A stretch of 64,000 bases of DNA from Oscillospiraceae bacterium (GTDB lineage: Bacteria > Bacillota > Clostridia > Oscillospirales > Oscillospiraceae): assembly GCA_902791215.1 (NCBI GenBank), contig CADAUZ010000015.1:1-64000 (forward strand), read 5' to 3'. The position numbers were made by a program, and so were the translations under genes. Positions 1 through 8,414 of this stretch are shown here, piece by piece. Position 1 is the first letter of the stretch. Each line of letters starts with the position of its first letter. The notes under the pieces are model-generated. The model was not told where the DNA came from. It saw only the letters and a list, made by a program, of their open reading frames with translations, and made no database searches.

Positions 1-67
1 TCAGTGGAAGCGGCGTGAATTGTAAGCCTATGTTCAAATCTTCAGTATAACTGTCTCAAGTCTACAT

Positions 68-107
68 AAAAAAGCAATTCCTGTTTTCATGGGGGAATTG
101 CTTTTTT
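68..107. terminator. Bidirectional hairpin terminator
   Basis: A perfect 14-bp inverted repeat, 68-81 against 94-107, has an A-run on its left flank and a T-run on its right, so it can end transcription in both directions. Its right arm also holds the -35 element of the next promoter. The 67 bases to its left show no gene. Confidence 0.75.
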
Positions 108-125
108 ACATGAAGATTGTATAAT
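98..125 (+). promoter_or_regulatory. Sigma-A-type promoter for the NTF2-like gene
   Basis: TTGCTT (98-103), a 16-bp spacer and TATAAT (120-125) precede the gene that starts near 159. The -35 lies inside the terminator stem. Confidence 0.55.
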
Positions 126-158
126 GAAAACAGTAGACAAAGATATATGGAGGAAATC

Positions 159-521
159 ATGATGTTACGACCAAAAGAAGTAGTATGCAAATGGGTAGAT
201 GCCTTTAATGGCCACGATGTAGATGCAATCGTGAGCCTGTACCATGATAATGCAACCAACCATCAGGTGACCAATGAGCCTGTGATCGGGATAGACGCAA
301 TCAGAGAAATGTTTACAGCAGAATTTGCCACTGCCGATATGACAGCCATTGTAGAGAATATTTTTGAAGATGGACAATGGGCAATTTTGGAGTGGAAAGA
401 CCCGCTGGGACTGCGGGGATGCGGCTTCTTCCATGTTGTAAATGGTAAAATTCTGTTCCAGAGAGGATATTGGGATAAACTGTCTTTTTTGAAGCAGCAT
501 AATTTGCCTATTGAATATTGA
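159..521 (+). CDS. NTF2-like / SnoaL-like small domain protein
   Basis: A protein of about 120 residues resembling the nuclear transport factor 2-like (SnoaL) alpha+beta barrel family. Visible features are an N-terminal helix with WVDAFNGHDVDAIVSLY, a central acidic segment and a terminal strand ending in RGYWD. Such proteins are ligand-binding folds or small enzymes, and the substrate cannot be read here. GGAGG at 149-153 places the start at ATG 159 (or ATG 162) rather than the earlier in-frame ATGs at 117 and 147. It is a single gene between two hairpins. Whether it is element cargo or host DNA is unclear because the left end of the element is not in view. Confidence 0.65.
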   Translation: MMLRPKEVVCKWVDAFNGHDVDAIVSLYHDNATNHQVTNEPVIGIDAIREMFTAEFATADMTAIVENIFEDGQWAILEWKDPLGLRGCGFFHVVNGKILFQRGYWDKLSFLKQHNLPIEY

Positions 522-537
522 TTGAATGCTGCCGGTG

Positions 538-583
538 AAAAACCGCTGCTACATGGAACCAACCATGCGGCAGCGGCTTTTTT
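538..583. terminator. Bidirectional terminator between convergent genes
   Basis: A-run plus CCGCTGC (538-549) pairs with GCAGCGG plus a T-run (570-583). It closes the NTF2-like gene on the plus strand and the sigma-like gene on the minus strand. Confidence 0.75.
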
Positions 584-629
584 TATTTTCGAGTTTTTTC
601 TTCTTATGGCTGGTAAACTTTACTCGCCT

Positions 630-1817
630 TTATTCATACATCTCAAACGCAAACATGGTTTCTTTTGGCAATCTATCATTTTCGCAATTCAGCAGATACC
701 GGATCACCCGTTTTGCAAAAACATTGGAAATCATGGTATCCCAGTCGGCAAGCCGGACAATCGACCCTGTGCCGTTTTCAAAATCGAATAAAATTTCTCC
801 CCATTCGCCATCGCAGTCTGCCTGATATTCGTAGACTGCGGTGGCAATTTTCTTTTTTCGTTTGGTTTTGGACTTCTGTTTCAGCCGGACTGCATGGATA
901 CCGCCGTTTTCTACCAACAGCAGTGTCAGATGTTCCGCTGCTTTCCGGTAGGCTCGTTCCGCACCGCTGGCGGAGCTGCCCTCAAACATGACAGCCAATT
1001 CTTCAAAGGTAGGGCGGTTTTTCCATGAACCGACACGCCCACAGGTCATGCAGATGGCAAGCCGTTTTTCCAACAAGGTTTGTTCCCGGTAGTTCAGCTT
1101 TTCAAATGCTTTCCGCACCTTTTCAGCCTGTATACCATCCCATAGAATATCGGCATAGTTCCAGCTATAGTCACGGGTCACATCCTCGCCTGTTTCCTCG
1201 CCGTCCTCGTCCTGCTCGGTCACAAAGAATGGCTGCTGATTGCGGATACCACGGACAACTTTCAAATATTCCTCTGCCAGCGCAAGATCGCAGTTATATT
1301 TTTTTGAAAATTCAGCAATGGCATCTTTTGTGTTGTGGTAAAGCCATGCCATGGTGCGGAGCATCTTATAGCTGGTCAGCGAGGATACCGACCATTGTTC
1401 TTCGCCCATGCGAAAACGGAGCATGGCATCCCGTATGAAGGGATAAATGTAGGTAGCATATTCAGCACCCTTTTCAGGGGCATAGTCCGGCAGCTTCTGG
1501 AGCATAGCCTCCCGGCAGGAAAGTTTTATATCCAAAAAACGCTCTGGGTCATACTGATCGCCGCTGTCTACGCCAAGAAAGCTTTTGATGCGATTGTTAA
1601 GCTGTGGCTCGTAATGGTGCAGGAAAAACGAAAAGTATTTCAAATCCTTTTCCCGGAGAGCAGACAGAATGTAATCATTGATGTTCTCTGCCTTTGGCAG
1701 CTCCGCTTCCAGTTGGAAGATGCGCTCTGCCATATATCTTGTAATGCCACTGTCGGGCGTATCGGGAAAGGACTTTGGCTTGTACCCGGTCATGTCCCAT
1801 GAATATTCTCTCAGCAT
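630..1817 (-). CDS. Sigma-70-like protein of a mobile element
   Basis: A 395-residue protein with the layout of a divergent sigma-70-family factor. A helical segment around residues 75-140 resembles region 2 (YDPERFLDIKL, then YATYIYPFIRDAMLRFRMGE). A C-terminal helical part around 240-300 (LNYREQTLLEKRLAI, then TFEELAVMF and ERAYRKAAEHL) resembles region 4. The last 90 residues are basic (KSKTKRKKK) and then acidic, and are not sigma-like. GGGAGGTG lies 6 bases before the ATG. Such proteins are found on Clostridial integrative elements and may direct transcription of element genes, but promoter recognition is inference only. A weakly related DNA-binding protein cannot be excluded. Confidence 0.55.
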   Translation of the reverse strand: MLREYSWDMTGYKPKSFPDTPDSGITRYMAERIFQLEAELPKAENINDYILSALREKDLKYFSFFLHHYEPQLNNRIKSFLGVDSGDQYDPERFLDIKLSCREAMLQKLPDYAPEKGAEYATYIYPFIRDAMLRFRMGEEQWSVSSLTSYKMLRTMAWLYHNTKDAIAEFSKKYNCDLALAEEYLKVVRGIRNQQPFFVTEQDEDGEETGEDVTRDYSWNYADILWDGIQAEKVRKAFEKLNYREQTLLEKRLAICMTCGRVGSWKNRPTFEELAVMFEGSSASGAERAYRKAAEHLTLLLVENGGIHAVRLKQKSKTKRKKKIATAVYEYQADCDGEWGEILFDFENGTGSIVRLADWDTMISNVFAKRVIRYLLNCENDRLPKETMFAFEMYE

Positions 1818-1887
1818 AAGCGCACCTCCCCTTCGGCTTCCGTGAGGACATATTTTCTCTTAGACAAACTGGAAGTTGTGCGCTTGA

Positions 1888-2535
1888 TTATTTATCTGAA
1901 ATATATTTTTCTATGCGCTCTTTTTCTTCTATGCTAAGTTCTCTTGCTATAGGAAGAAAGTCTCTCAATTTGTTCCATTTTCCTTGCACGCAAAGTATCG
2001 CCGCATAACAGCAATCATCTTCACTCCCCCGCAAACGGCGGACAACAAAAAAGTTTCTCGCTTTATCGCTGTCTTTTGCGGATGCAGTTTGTTCAAAGAT
2101 TTTTGCAACTTTTTCTAACGTATCAATTTTCTCATAATACGGAAGTGCATATTTTCTAAAGTAATTTGCAATGCGTTCAGCATAAGTCTGCATAGGTTCA
2201 TCGGAACAATACTTAAACGTGCTCATTGTGTAGTTTGGAATTTGTGTATAGAACATCCATGCACCCGTAGACCACTTAGGGTCATATTCCATTCCTAAAA
2301 ATAAACTTGTAAGTCTATCTACCTCTTTATATGTAAATGAAAGCGTAAAATTTACAGAATAGAGATTCCCCGGCAAACCACGATCCCTTGTGAAAGTGAT
2401 AGTAAAAAATTGTTCACATTCTCCAACCTTTCGAGTTAACCATCCGATTTTTTTCTTTTTAAATCCTGTATCAAAAACCAGCTCTGATAGCAAAGTCGTC
2501 AATTCTTTTTGTAAACCATTTGGCGTTATTTCCAC
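1888..2535 (-). CDS. Uncharacterised protein, DUF4304-like in appearance
   Basis: A 215-residue soluble protein that I do not firmly recognise. The N-terminus (ELTTLLSELVFDTGFKKKKIGWLTRKV) recalls DUF4304-type proteins, where a helix is followed by GFKKKG and a beta region. The C-terminal half is helical and charged. GTG at 2535 is the likely start: GGAGGTG sits 7 bases upstream, and the nearby ATG at 2540 runs into a stop after four codons. It lies between the DUF6076-like gene and the sigma-like gene on the same strand, so it is probably cargo of the element. No catalytic motif is visible. Confidence 0.5.
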   Translation of the reverse strand: MEITPNGLQKELTTLLSELVFDTGFKKKKIGWLTRKVGECEQFFTITFTRDRGLPGNLYSVNFTLSFTYKEVDRLTSLFLGMEYDPKWSTGAWMFYTQIPNYTMSTFKYCSDEPMQTYAERIANYFRKYALPYYEKIDTLEKVAKIFEQTASAKDSDKARNFFVVRRLRGSEDDCCYAAILCVQGKWNKLRDFLPIARELSIEEKERIEKYISDK

Positions 2536-2555
2536 TTCATTTCACCTCCACAACT

Positions 2556-3659
2556 TCAAATTTTCTTTTCAGCTTCACTTTGCAAAGCGTCCTGTTCCAT
2601 TTCCGTTTCATAATCCCCACGGGCATAGGCAACATCACTGATTGCCCGGAGCATCTTATCCTTTGCCAGCTTTTTCATCGCCTTGGCAAGTTCCGCATCC
2701 AGTGTGCCACGCTTGATATATCGGTTTATGGTGTTCAGCCGCTTCTCATATATCTGTTTCAGCGGATGATCATCCGCAAGTTCTCTCTGGGTTCTGCCTT
2801 TCAGATTGCCGATCTGCCGACAGGTGCGGTGCAGCTTGTCCCCCGGCGCATATCCGCCGCAGTATTTGGTATGCCTTGCATTGGTGGTCAGGAACCATTT
2901 GCCGCAGATACGACATTTCTTTGGTGCGTGACCCACGCACAGACCCTCAAACAAGTCCGTACGGAACATCCCCACAAAAGTAAGGAAGTGCATCCGCTTG
3001 ACCAGCATCGGCACATCATAGCCGGGACGAAGCGCAGAAACATACTGGATAGAATTATTGGATGCAGCCATCCAGGCATTGCCTTCCGTAATGGAGAACT
3101 CCGGTGGAAAACAGGTGCCGAATAACTTGGCAAATCCTTCTGCTGTACGGTCTGCTTCATTGCCGTCCGTTTTTTCGGCAAAATCAAGCATAGCCTTTTG
3201 ATATTCGCCAAGAGAGTACGCCAGATGCCCGAAAACCGCCGTGTAGCGTTGGAGCAGCATCGCATCTGCATACATCGGGACTTCCTCAAATGGCAATGAA
3301 TTGGTCGTTGCTTTTATTGCGAACTCTACATATTTTTGTGCATTTTCTGCCGTAAAGACCGTTTGAATCCGTTCCCGGTGCTTTGGAATGTCCATATAAG
3401 GAAACGGAGGGGTGACGCTGAGAATATCAAGCATCGTCAGTGCAGCTTCCCTTACCATTGGAAACAATGCAGAAGCATCCTGAGCGGCGTTCAGCTGTCC
3501 CAGCAGCAGATTGATTTTGTCACACTGCTCGTTCATCCGGGCAAGGGTATCGGTGGATACATTCAGCGCATCACAGGCAAGTGTGCCGGTGGGCAGCGTT
3601 TTATCCTCGTATATGACCGTATCCTGCCAGAAATCCAGCGTCATCAATTCCTGATTCAT
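2556..3659 (-). CDS. DUF6076-like zinc-ribbon protein
   Basis: A 367-residue protein with a C-terminal zinc-binding motif, CRICGKWFLTT, followed about ten residues later by KYCGG. A charged helical tail follows. This matches the DUF6076 type of protein carried by Clostridial integrative elements; the role is unknown. The start is set at ATG 3659, where AGGAGG lies 6 bases upstream. An upstream in-frame start at 3707 lacks a ribosome site and overlaps the promoter. It probably leads a three-gene leftward unit with the DUF4304-like and sigma-like genes. Confidence 0.6.
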   Translation of the reverse strand: MNQELMTLDFWQDTVIYEDKTLPTGTLACDALNVSTDTLARMNEQCDKINLLLGQLNAAQDASALFPMVREAALTMLDILSVTPPFPYMDIPKHRERIQTVFTAENAQKYVEFAIKATTNSLPFEEVPMYADAMLLQRYTAVFGHLAYSLGEYQKAMLDFAEKTDGNEADRTAEGFAKLFGTCFPPEFSITEGNAWMAASNNSIQYVSALRPGYDVPMLVKRMHFLTFVGMFRTDLFEGLCVGHAPKKCRICGKWFLTTNARHTKYCGGYAPGDKLHRTCRQIGNLKGRTQRELADDHPLKQIYEKRLNTINRYIKRGTLDAELAKAMKKLAKDKMLRAISDVAYARGDYETEMEQDALQSEAEKKI

Positions 3660-3693
3660 ATTCGTCCTCCTGTCCTGTTTTCCTTTTTCTCTT

Positions 3694-3699
3694 ATTATA
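3694..3699 (-). promoter_or_regulatory. -10 element of leftward promoter
   Basis: TATAAT on the minus strand lies 35 bases upstream of the DUF6076-like start. The -35 is weak. The region 3660-3866 separates two divergent transcription units of the element. Confidence 0.45.
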
Positions 3700-3809
3700 T
3701 CATCCAAATGTGAAGAAATCTACTGCTGTCCTGTTTTTTGAAACGGGGTTGTCCTCCGATTAGCCTGTTTTTTGCGAAATCCGGCATAACCATAGTAGAA
3801 GGAGCGAAG

Positions 3810-3834
3810 CACCTGCCACTCGGCGGGTGTTTTT
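3810..3834 (+). terminator. Attenuator-like hairpin upstream of the CHC2 gene
   Basis: CACCTGCC (3810-3817) pairs with GGCGGGTG (3822-3829), with one G-T pair, followed by a T-run. It lies 33 bases before the CHC2 gene start, so it could end upstream transcription or attenuate the downstream genes. Confidence 0.5.
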
Positions 3835-3866
3835 CTTTTTCAAAACTATGAAATGGAGGATTTTCA

Positions 3867-4499
3867 ATGACAATCTATGAAACAATCAAGGCGGCTGTCC
3901 CGGTCAGACAAGCCGCCGAACACTACGGGCTGCGGGTCAACCGAAACGGTATGGCTTGCTGTCCGTTCCACAATGACCGAAATCCGAGCTTGAAGCTAAA
4001 CGAGGAGTATTTCTACTGCTTCGGCTGCGGAGCAAAGGGAGATGTGATCGACTTCGTGGCAAGGCTGTTTGATCTCAGTAATTACGAAGCGGCGCAAAGG
4101 CTGGCTGCGGACTTCGGTATCAGCACCGAGCCGGGACAAGCCGTGGCAGTTCCACACAAGACAAAACGCCCCCATATCCGCCAGTTCCGGGAGGATGAAA
4201 TGCTCTGCTTCCGGGTGCTGACGGATTATCTGCATCTGCTGGAAGATTGGAAGGTGCGGTATGCGCCCAGAACGCCGGAGGACAAGCTGGATGACCGTTT
4301 CGTGGAAGCCTGCCAGATGCTCGACCACATGGAATATCTGGCTGACATCCTGACCGTAGGCACTCTGGAAGAACGGGGTGCCGTGGTGGACGGGATGATG
4401 AAGGAGGGCAAGATTGCTTTTCTTCAGGACTATGTGGCACGAAAGAAAAAGGAGGTACTGCCCCATGAGCAAAGAAGCAGCACAGAACCCATCCGCTGA
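3867..4499 (+). CDS. CHC2 zinc-finger (DnaG-type) protein of mobile element
   Basis: A 210-residue protein whose first 90 residues form the CHC2 zinc-binding domain of DnaG-type primases: CPFH, a 17-residue gap, then CFGC, followed by KGDVIDFVARL. The TOPRIM catalytic domain of full DnaG is absent, and the remainder is helical and charged. It probably recognises DNA at the replication origin and works with the P4-type protein encoded next, whose start overlaps it by 35 bases. GGAGGA precedes the ATG at a normal distance. Confidence 0.8.
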   Translation: MTIYETIKAAVPVRQAAEHYGLRVNRNGMACCPFHNDRNPSLKLNEEYFYCFGCGAKGDVIDFVARLFDLSNYEAAQRLAADFGISTEPGQAVAVPHKTKRPHIRQFREDEMLCFRVLTDYLHLLEDWKVRYAPRTPEDKLDDRFVEACQMLDHMEYLADILTVGTLEERGAVVDGMMKEGKIAFLQDYVARKKKEVLPHEQRSSTEPIR

Positions 4500-5737
4500 T
4501 ATTGCGGTATGGTTTGACGGTAAAGCAATCAACGAAGTCATTTTCTGTGAAGAATTTCTCAGGGACTATCCCATGATTACGGTAAACGGAACCTTTTTCA
4601 CGGTAAACGGCATTGTGAACGATGAAAACAGGCTGAAAAAAGAAATCTATGACCGTATCAAGCCCTATGTGACCAGCAACATTGCAAAAAGGGTCACAAA
4701 TCTTCTAAGACCGCATCCATGTGGCAAACGGCACCTATCATTTGGATGGCACATTCAGCACGGAAAAAGATTACTGCCGCAATCGCTTACCCGTCGCCTA
4801 TCATCCGGAAGCTCCGCAGCCAGTCACATGGCTGCATTTTTTGTCCCAGCTTTTGGAGCCGGAGGACATTCTGACCTTACAGGAATTTATCGGCTATTGC
4901 TTCATCCCCTCCACCAAAGGTCAGAAGATGCTCATGCTGACGGGAAAGGGCGGCGAAGGCAAGAGCCGGATCGGCGTTGTTCTTCGTGCGCTGTTGGGAA
5001 CCAACATGAAAACCGGAAGCGTGGCAAAGGTGGAGACAAGCAACTTTGCCCGTGCCGACTTGGAACATGAGCTTTTGATGCTGGACGATGATATGAAGCT
5101 GGAAGCGCTGCCCCAGACCAACAATATCAAGGCGATTATCACCGCAGAGCTGCCCATGGATTTGGAGAGAAAGCGACAACAAAGCTATCAGGGAGATTTG
5201 TATGTGCGGTTCATCGGACTTGGGAACGGTGTCCTGCAAGCCCTCCATGACCGGAGTGTGGGCTTCTTCCGCAGACAGATCATTTTGACAACCAAGGAGA
5301 AAGACCCAAACAGAAAAGACGATCCCTATATTGCGGAAAAGATGACTGCCGAAGCAGAGGGCATCTTCCTCTGGGCGTTGGAGGGACTGCACCGCCTGAT
5401 TGCAAATGATTTCCGATTTACCCTGAGCCAGTCGGCTTTGGACAATCTGAACGATGCCGTTTCTGACGGAAACAACATCATTGATTTTCTGGCTTCCGAG
5501 GGATATATCCGCTTCCGTGCGGATTATGAAGCAAGCTCCAAAAACCTGTACGCTGTTTACAAGCAGTGGTGTGATGATAACGCCCTGAACAGCCTTTCCC
5601 AAAAGAGCTTCGGTTCCTTCCTAAAGCAGAATGAAAGCCGCTATAACCTTGAATACACCAACAAGGTCAACATCGGCGGCGGGCGATTTGCCAGAGGGTT
5701 TGTGGGCATTGAACTTCTGCAAAGACCGTTTCTGTAA
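4465..5737 (+). pseudogene. P4-family primase/helicase, broken by a small deletion with frameshift
   Basis: The 5' part (4465 to about 4706) encodes an N-terminal region ending in AKRVTNLL. The 3' part (from about 4709, different frame) resumes with DRIHVANGTYHLDGTF and continues to 5737. This second part holds a D5/P4-type helicase with Walker A GKGGEGKS, a Walker-B-like ELLMLDDDMKLEA and a C-terminal wing (ARGFVGIEL). Intact relatives, as I recall them, have about 15-20 more residues between NLL and DRIHV, so a short out-of-frame deletion is inferred. ATG 4465 follows GGAGGT. The helicase part might still be made from ATG 4721, but that start has no clear ribosome site. A sequencing error would give the same picture. 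Confidence 0.75.
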
Positions 5738-5757
5738 AAACAGCAGTAACTCAGAAA

Positions 5758-5815
5758 TACGTGTACCATCCGTACCGGATGGAGCCGAGTGTCAATCGTA
5801 CACTTGGTACACGTA
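5758..5815. repeat. Palindrome cluster, candidate replication origin
   Basis: A 10-bp perfect inverted repeat, TACGTGTACC (5758-5767) against GGTACACGTA (5806-5815), encloses a second palindrome (CCATCCG/CGGATGG, 5766-5782) and a third (GTGT/ACAC, 5789-5803). A T-rich stretch follows. The position directly after a P4-type replication gene suggests an origin; a complex terminator is an alternative. Confidence 0.45.
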
Positions 5816-6104
5816 CTTTTCACTTACTATCGTTTTTCTATCTTGGGAGCATCCGCAGCCCCCTTATTTTAGGGGATAGAAAATCAATGGTAATGGAAAC
5901 AGCAAAAATTTTGACCGCAGGGCGAAATCATTTTGCGAAACAGTGCTTCTCTGGACAGTGAACAGCCTTTGCGAAATCATGGCTGTTTTCACTGTTACAG
6001 ACCAAAGCACACAAAACAGTGAAATGGGTTAGGGGTGCTTATGTGCAGGACATCACAGGCGGTATTTCTATCGCATTTTATGAAAATCAGATATTACACG
6101 GTAC
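5816..6104. other. Non-coding stretch with direct and inverted repeats
   Basis: No convincing gene. GCGAAATCAT occurs twice (about 5922 and 5971). The second copy is the loop of an imperfect long hairpin, 5955-5967 against 5981-5995. It may belong to the candidate origin region of the element. Confidence 0.4.
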
Positions 6105-6146
6105 AGCGAAGCGGACACGCCAATGGGCGCAGCTGCTTCGCTTTTT
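6105..6146 (+). terminator. Hairpin with T-run before the small HTH gene
   Basis: AGCGAAGC (6105-6112) pairs with GCTTCGCT (6135-6142), with an inner CGCC/GGCG stem and a T-run. It ends 29 bases before the next start codon, so it is a terminator or attenuator. Confidence 0.5.
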
Positions 6147-6175
6147 CATGAACAAAATTATGGAGGTTTTTCAAT

Positions 6176-6394
6176 ATGAGTAATGTACGAAATGAAATCA
6201 AGGCACAGATCGTCCGTGCCGGATTTACCATGCAGGAGGTTGTGGACAGACTGGCGGAGGAACACGACTGGTCGGACAGCGTATCCAACCTTTCTGCAAA
6301 GCTCCAAAGAGAGAGCATCCGCTACAAAGAGGTCATCGAGCTTGCCGATGTGCTGGGCTATGACATCGTGTGGCAGAAACGGAGGGAGCGATGA
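6176..6394 (+). CDS. Small helix-turn-helix-like protein of mobile element
   Basis: A 72-residue helical protein (GFTMQEVVDRLAEEHDWS, then SNLSAKLQRESIRYKEVIELADVLGYDI) with a phage-repressor-like fold of short helices. It begins with ATG 8 bases after GGAGGT. Small proteins of this type sit between the replication and mobilization genes of Clostridial mobilizable elements. A DNA-binding or regulatory role is likely but unproven. Confidence 0.65.
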   Translation: MSNVRNEIKAQIVRAGFTMQEVVDRLAEEHDWSDSVSNLSAKLQRESIRYKEVIELADVLGYDIVWQKRRER

Positions 6395-6760
6395 TGCGGC
6401 GTATCTTATCCCCTCGCAGCTCCCGTCCCCATAGGAAGTGCCGCAGTGCTTCCTATGGACTGGCAGTGAATACAATCGGCAAAACTGCGGATTGTTCGCT
6501 GCCGCTGTCTGCAAGGGATTGTGGTGCAATTCCGCTGGCAGACAGGCTGGACAAGAGAAAAAGGCCGGGGACATTTTTCGGACTGGACAGCAGAGGTCAC
6601 CGCAGTGACCGCACCCCCTCTCCGGAGGAGCCCTCGGAGAGCCCACGGCACTTTGCAGCCAGTATGGATGAAAGTGTAATAGTGGGTTATTACACTTTGA
6701 AAAAGTGCCTCTCGAAAGCCCCTCGTCCCTCGCAAATCCTCTCGGAAAGGAGCATGACCC
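6395..6760 (+). other. Mobilization leader region
   Basis: A 366-base stretch between the small HTH gene and the relaxase. An open frame (6370-6774) crosses it, but its product is Arg/Ser/Pro-rich with no recognisable fold. The same bases contain the oriT hairpin, so I treat the stretch as a non-coding transfer region. Confidence 0.5.
6671..6698 (+). other. MOBV-type origin of transfer (oriT)
   Basis: An 11-bp perfect inverted repeat, AAAGTGTAATA (6671-6681) against TATTACACTTT (6688-6698), has a 6-base loop. Across the loop runs TAGTGGG then TTA, close to the TAGTGTG/TTA nick sequence of the pMV158 (MOBV) family. By analogy the relaxase should cut between 6686 and 6687. It lies 63 bases upstream of a MobV-type relaxase gene. 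Confidence 0.8.
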
Positions 6761-8050
6761 ATGGCAAGAAATGATGGAATTGACCGCACCGTTGCCCGCC
6801 ATCAGGACATTGAAACTGCCGATGATCTGGCAAAGGTGCAGGAACACAATGAACGGGAAAAAGACAGTTACAGCAATCAGGACATCGTGCCGGAGCGTTC
6901 TTCTCTGAACATTCATTTCAAAGAACCGACAGCCGGATATGAAGAAATGTTTACGCAGATGGAACAGGACAAGGTGATCTCCACCAGAGGTCTGAAAGCG
7001 GATGCCGTGAAATACGGTGAGCTGGTATTCGATGTGAACTCCGCTTACTTCTATAATCACGGCGGCTATGTATTTGCCAAACAGTTCTACGCTGATGCCT
7101 ATAAAGCCGCCGTGGAGGTTGTAGGCGGTGAGCAGTATATTCTCTCTGCTGTCATGCACGCCGATGAGCGCAACCGGGCAATGTCGGAAGCTCTTGGCGA
7201 GGATGTGTACCACTACCACCTTCATGTGGTCTATATCCCGGTGGTGGAAAAACAGATTCTCTGGTCGAAGCGGTGCAAGGACGAAGCCCTCCGGGGAACA
7301 GTCAAGGAAACGATCATGCAGGTCAGCCGCAGTAAGAAATGGGAATCCAAACCTGTTCTTGACGGGAACGGCAATCCCATGTTGAACACAAAAGGAAAAA
7401 AGATTTTGAAGTCGTCCTACAGTGTGTTGCAGGATGACTTTTTCAATTTCATGCAAGCTGCCGGATATACCGATGTGGAGCGTGGAGAGCGTGGCAGCAC
7501 CGAGGAACATCTGACCGTTACTCAGTTTAAGGTGCAAGCCGAAACCCAGCGTCTGGAAGCTGTGACGGCACGGGCAGACCAAGCGGAACAGGCATTGGCG
7601 GATACCCAATCTGCTGTGGAGAAACAGGAAAAGAAGCTGAAAGCTCTGCAAAAGGAAACCAAGACTGCGAAGACGGTGGCAGTGACCGTGCAGGATATTG
7701 AAGCGATGGGTAAGAAAAATTCCTTCACCGGAAATGTCACCCTCACAGCAGACCAGTGCGATACCCTGAAACGATACGCCACAAACGGAATTATCTTCAA
7801 TGCTGAGAATGAACGCCTGAAAGAAAAATTGGCTTCCGCTGTAAAATCCGCTTCCATCTGGAAACAGCGGCATGACGAACTGAACGAAAAATATAAAGAA
7901 CTGAAAGAAAAAGCCCAGCCCTATCTGGATGCGTTGGAAATCGCAGCAGAACGGGTCAGGGCTTTTCTTTCTGCCATCCTCGCCAGAGGAAAGGAAACTC
8001 GTGAACACAAGGCTCCTGCCCGCAAGCACGGACGGGATATGGAAATATAA
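6761..8050 (+). CDS. mobV: MobV-family (Pre/Mob) relaxase
   Basis: A 429-residue plasmid recombination/mobilization enzyme. By family, it nicks oriT and pilots single-stranded DNA into a conjugation channel supplied by another element. Motifs in order are HNER near residue 30 (the HNxR motif), and AVMHADERN followed by HYHLHVVYIP around 130-155 (the histidine-rich metal site). A long coiled coil (about 255-330) and another helical region near the C-terminus follow. GGAAAGGA is 8 bases before the ATG. The matching oriT is directly upstream. With no type IV secretion genes in view, the element looks mobilizable rather than self-transmissible, although its left part is unseen. Confidence 0.9.
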   Translation: MARNDGIDRTVARHQDIETADDLAKVQEHNEREKDSYSNQDIVPERSSLNIHFKEPTAGYEEMFTQMEQDKVISTRGLKADAVKYGELVFDVNSAYFYNHGGYVFAKQFYADAYKAAVEVVGGEQYILSAVMHADERNRAMSEALGEDVYHYHLHVVYIPVVEKQILWSKRCKDEALRGTVKETIMQVSRSKKWESKPVLDGNGNPMLNTKGKKILKSSYSVLQDDFFNFMQAAGYTDVERGERGSTEEHLTVTQFKVQAETQRLEAVTARADQAEQALADTQSAVEKQEKKLKALQKETKTAKTVAVTVQDIEAMGKKNSFTGNVTLTADQCDTLKRYATNGIIFNAENERLKEKLASAVKSASIWKQRHDELNEKYKELKEKAQPYLDALEIAAERVRAFLSAILARGKETREHKAPARKHGRDMEI

Positions 8051-8064
8051 GAAAGGAATTATTT

Positions 8065-8286
8065 GTGCCTATGATGAATCAGAACCAGCAGGCAACGATC
8101 CTGCCTATCGACCGTAAAATGCTGCTTTCCATTCGGGAAGCGGCTGAATACAGCAATATCGGAATCAACAAGATTGACGAGATGCTGAAACAACCCAACT
8201 GTCCCTTTGTATTGTATGTAGGTACAAAGAAACTGGTCAAACGCAAGGCTTTTGAGGAATTTATCGAAGGGAGAGTTGCGATTTGA
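8065..8286 (+). CDS. xis: Excisionase, Tn916 Xis-like
   Basis: A 73-residue protein with the excisionase winged-helix pattern: LSIREAAEYSNIGINKIDEML, a short wing (FVLYVGTKKLVKRKAFEEFI) and a basic end. Xis proteins bend DNA at attachment sites and favour excision by the integrase, which is encoded 128 bases downstream. The start is taken as GTG 8065, about 7 bases after AAAGGA; ATG 8071 is the alternative. It belongs to the integration module of the element. Confidence 0.85.
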   Translation: MPMMNQNQQATILPIDRKMLLSIREAAEYSNIGINKIDEMLKQPNCPFVLYVGTKKLVKRKAFEEFIEGRVAI

Positions 8287-8304
8287 TGAACAGAACAGGC
8301 AAAA

Positions 8305-8318
8305 TTGGTGCGCACCAA
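8305..8318. repeat. Palindromic recombinase/Xis binding-site candidate
   Basis: TTGGTGCGCACCAA is a perfect 14-bp palindrome in the xis-int gap. Its half-site (AATTGGTGCG) returns three times after int, at 9603-9612 (one mismatch), 9621-9630 and 9632-9641. Confidence 0.6.
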
Positions 8319-8414
8319 AAACATCGAAATCTATTGAAAAAAAAGCACTTTCATGATAGAATGGAGTGTCGTGATGAACTCTCGTTTCCGGCACTCAGGA
8401 AAGGAGTTCATTAA

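Noticed and set aside
4700-4715. Programmed frameshift in the primase gene
   Set aside because: No slippery heptamer is seen, and residues appear to be missing, so a deletion is more likely.
6370-6774. 134-codon frame across the oriT
   Set aside because: Arg/Ser/Pro-rich without fold; it overlaps the HTH gene, the oriT hairpin and the relaxase start.
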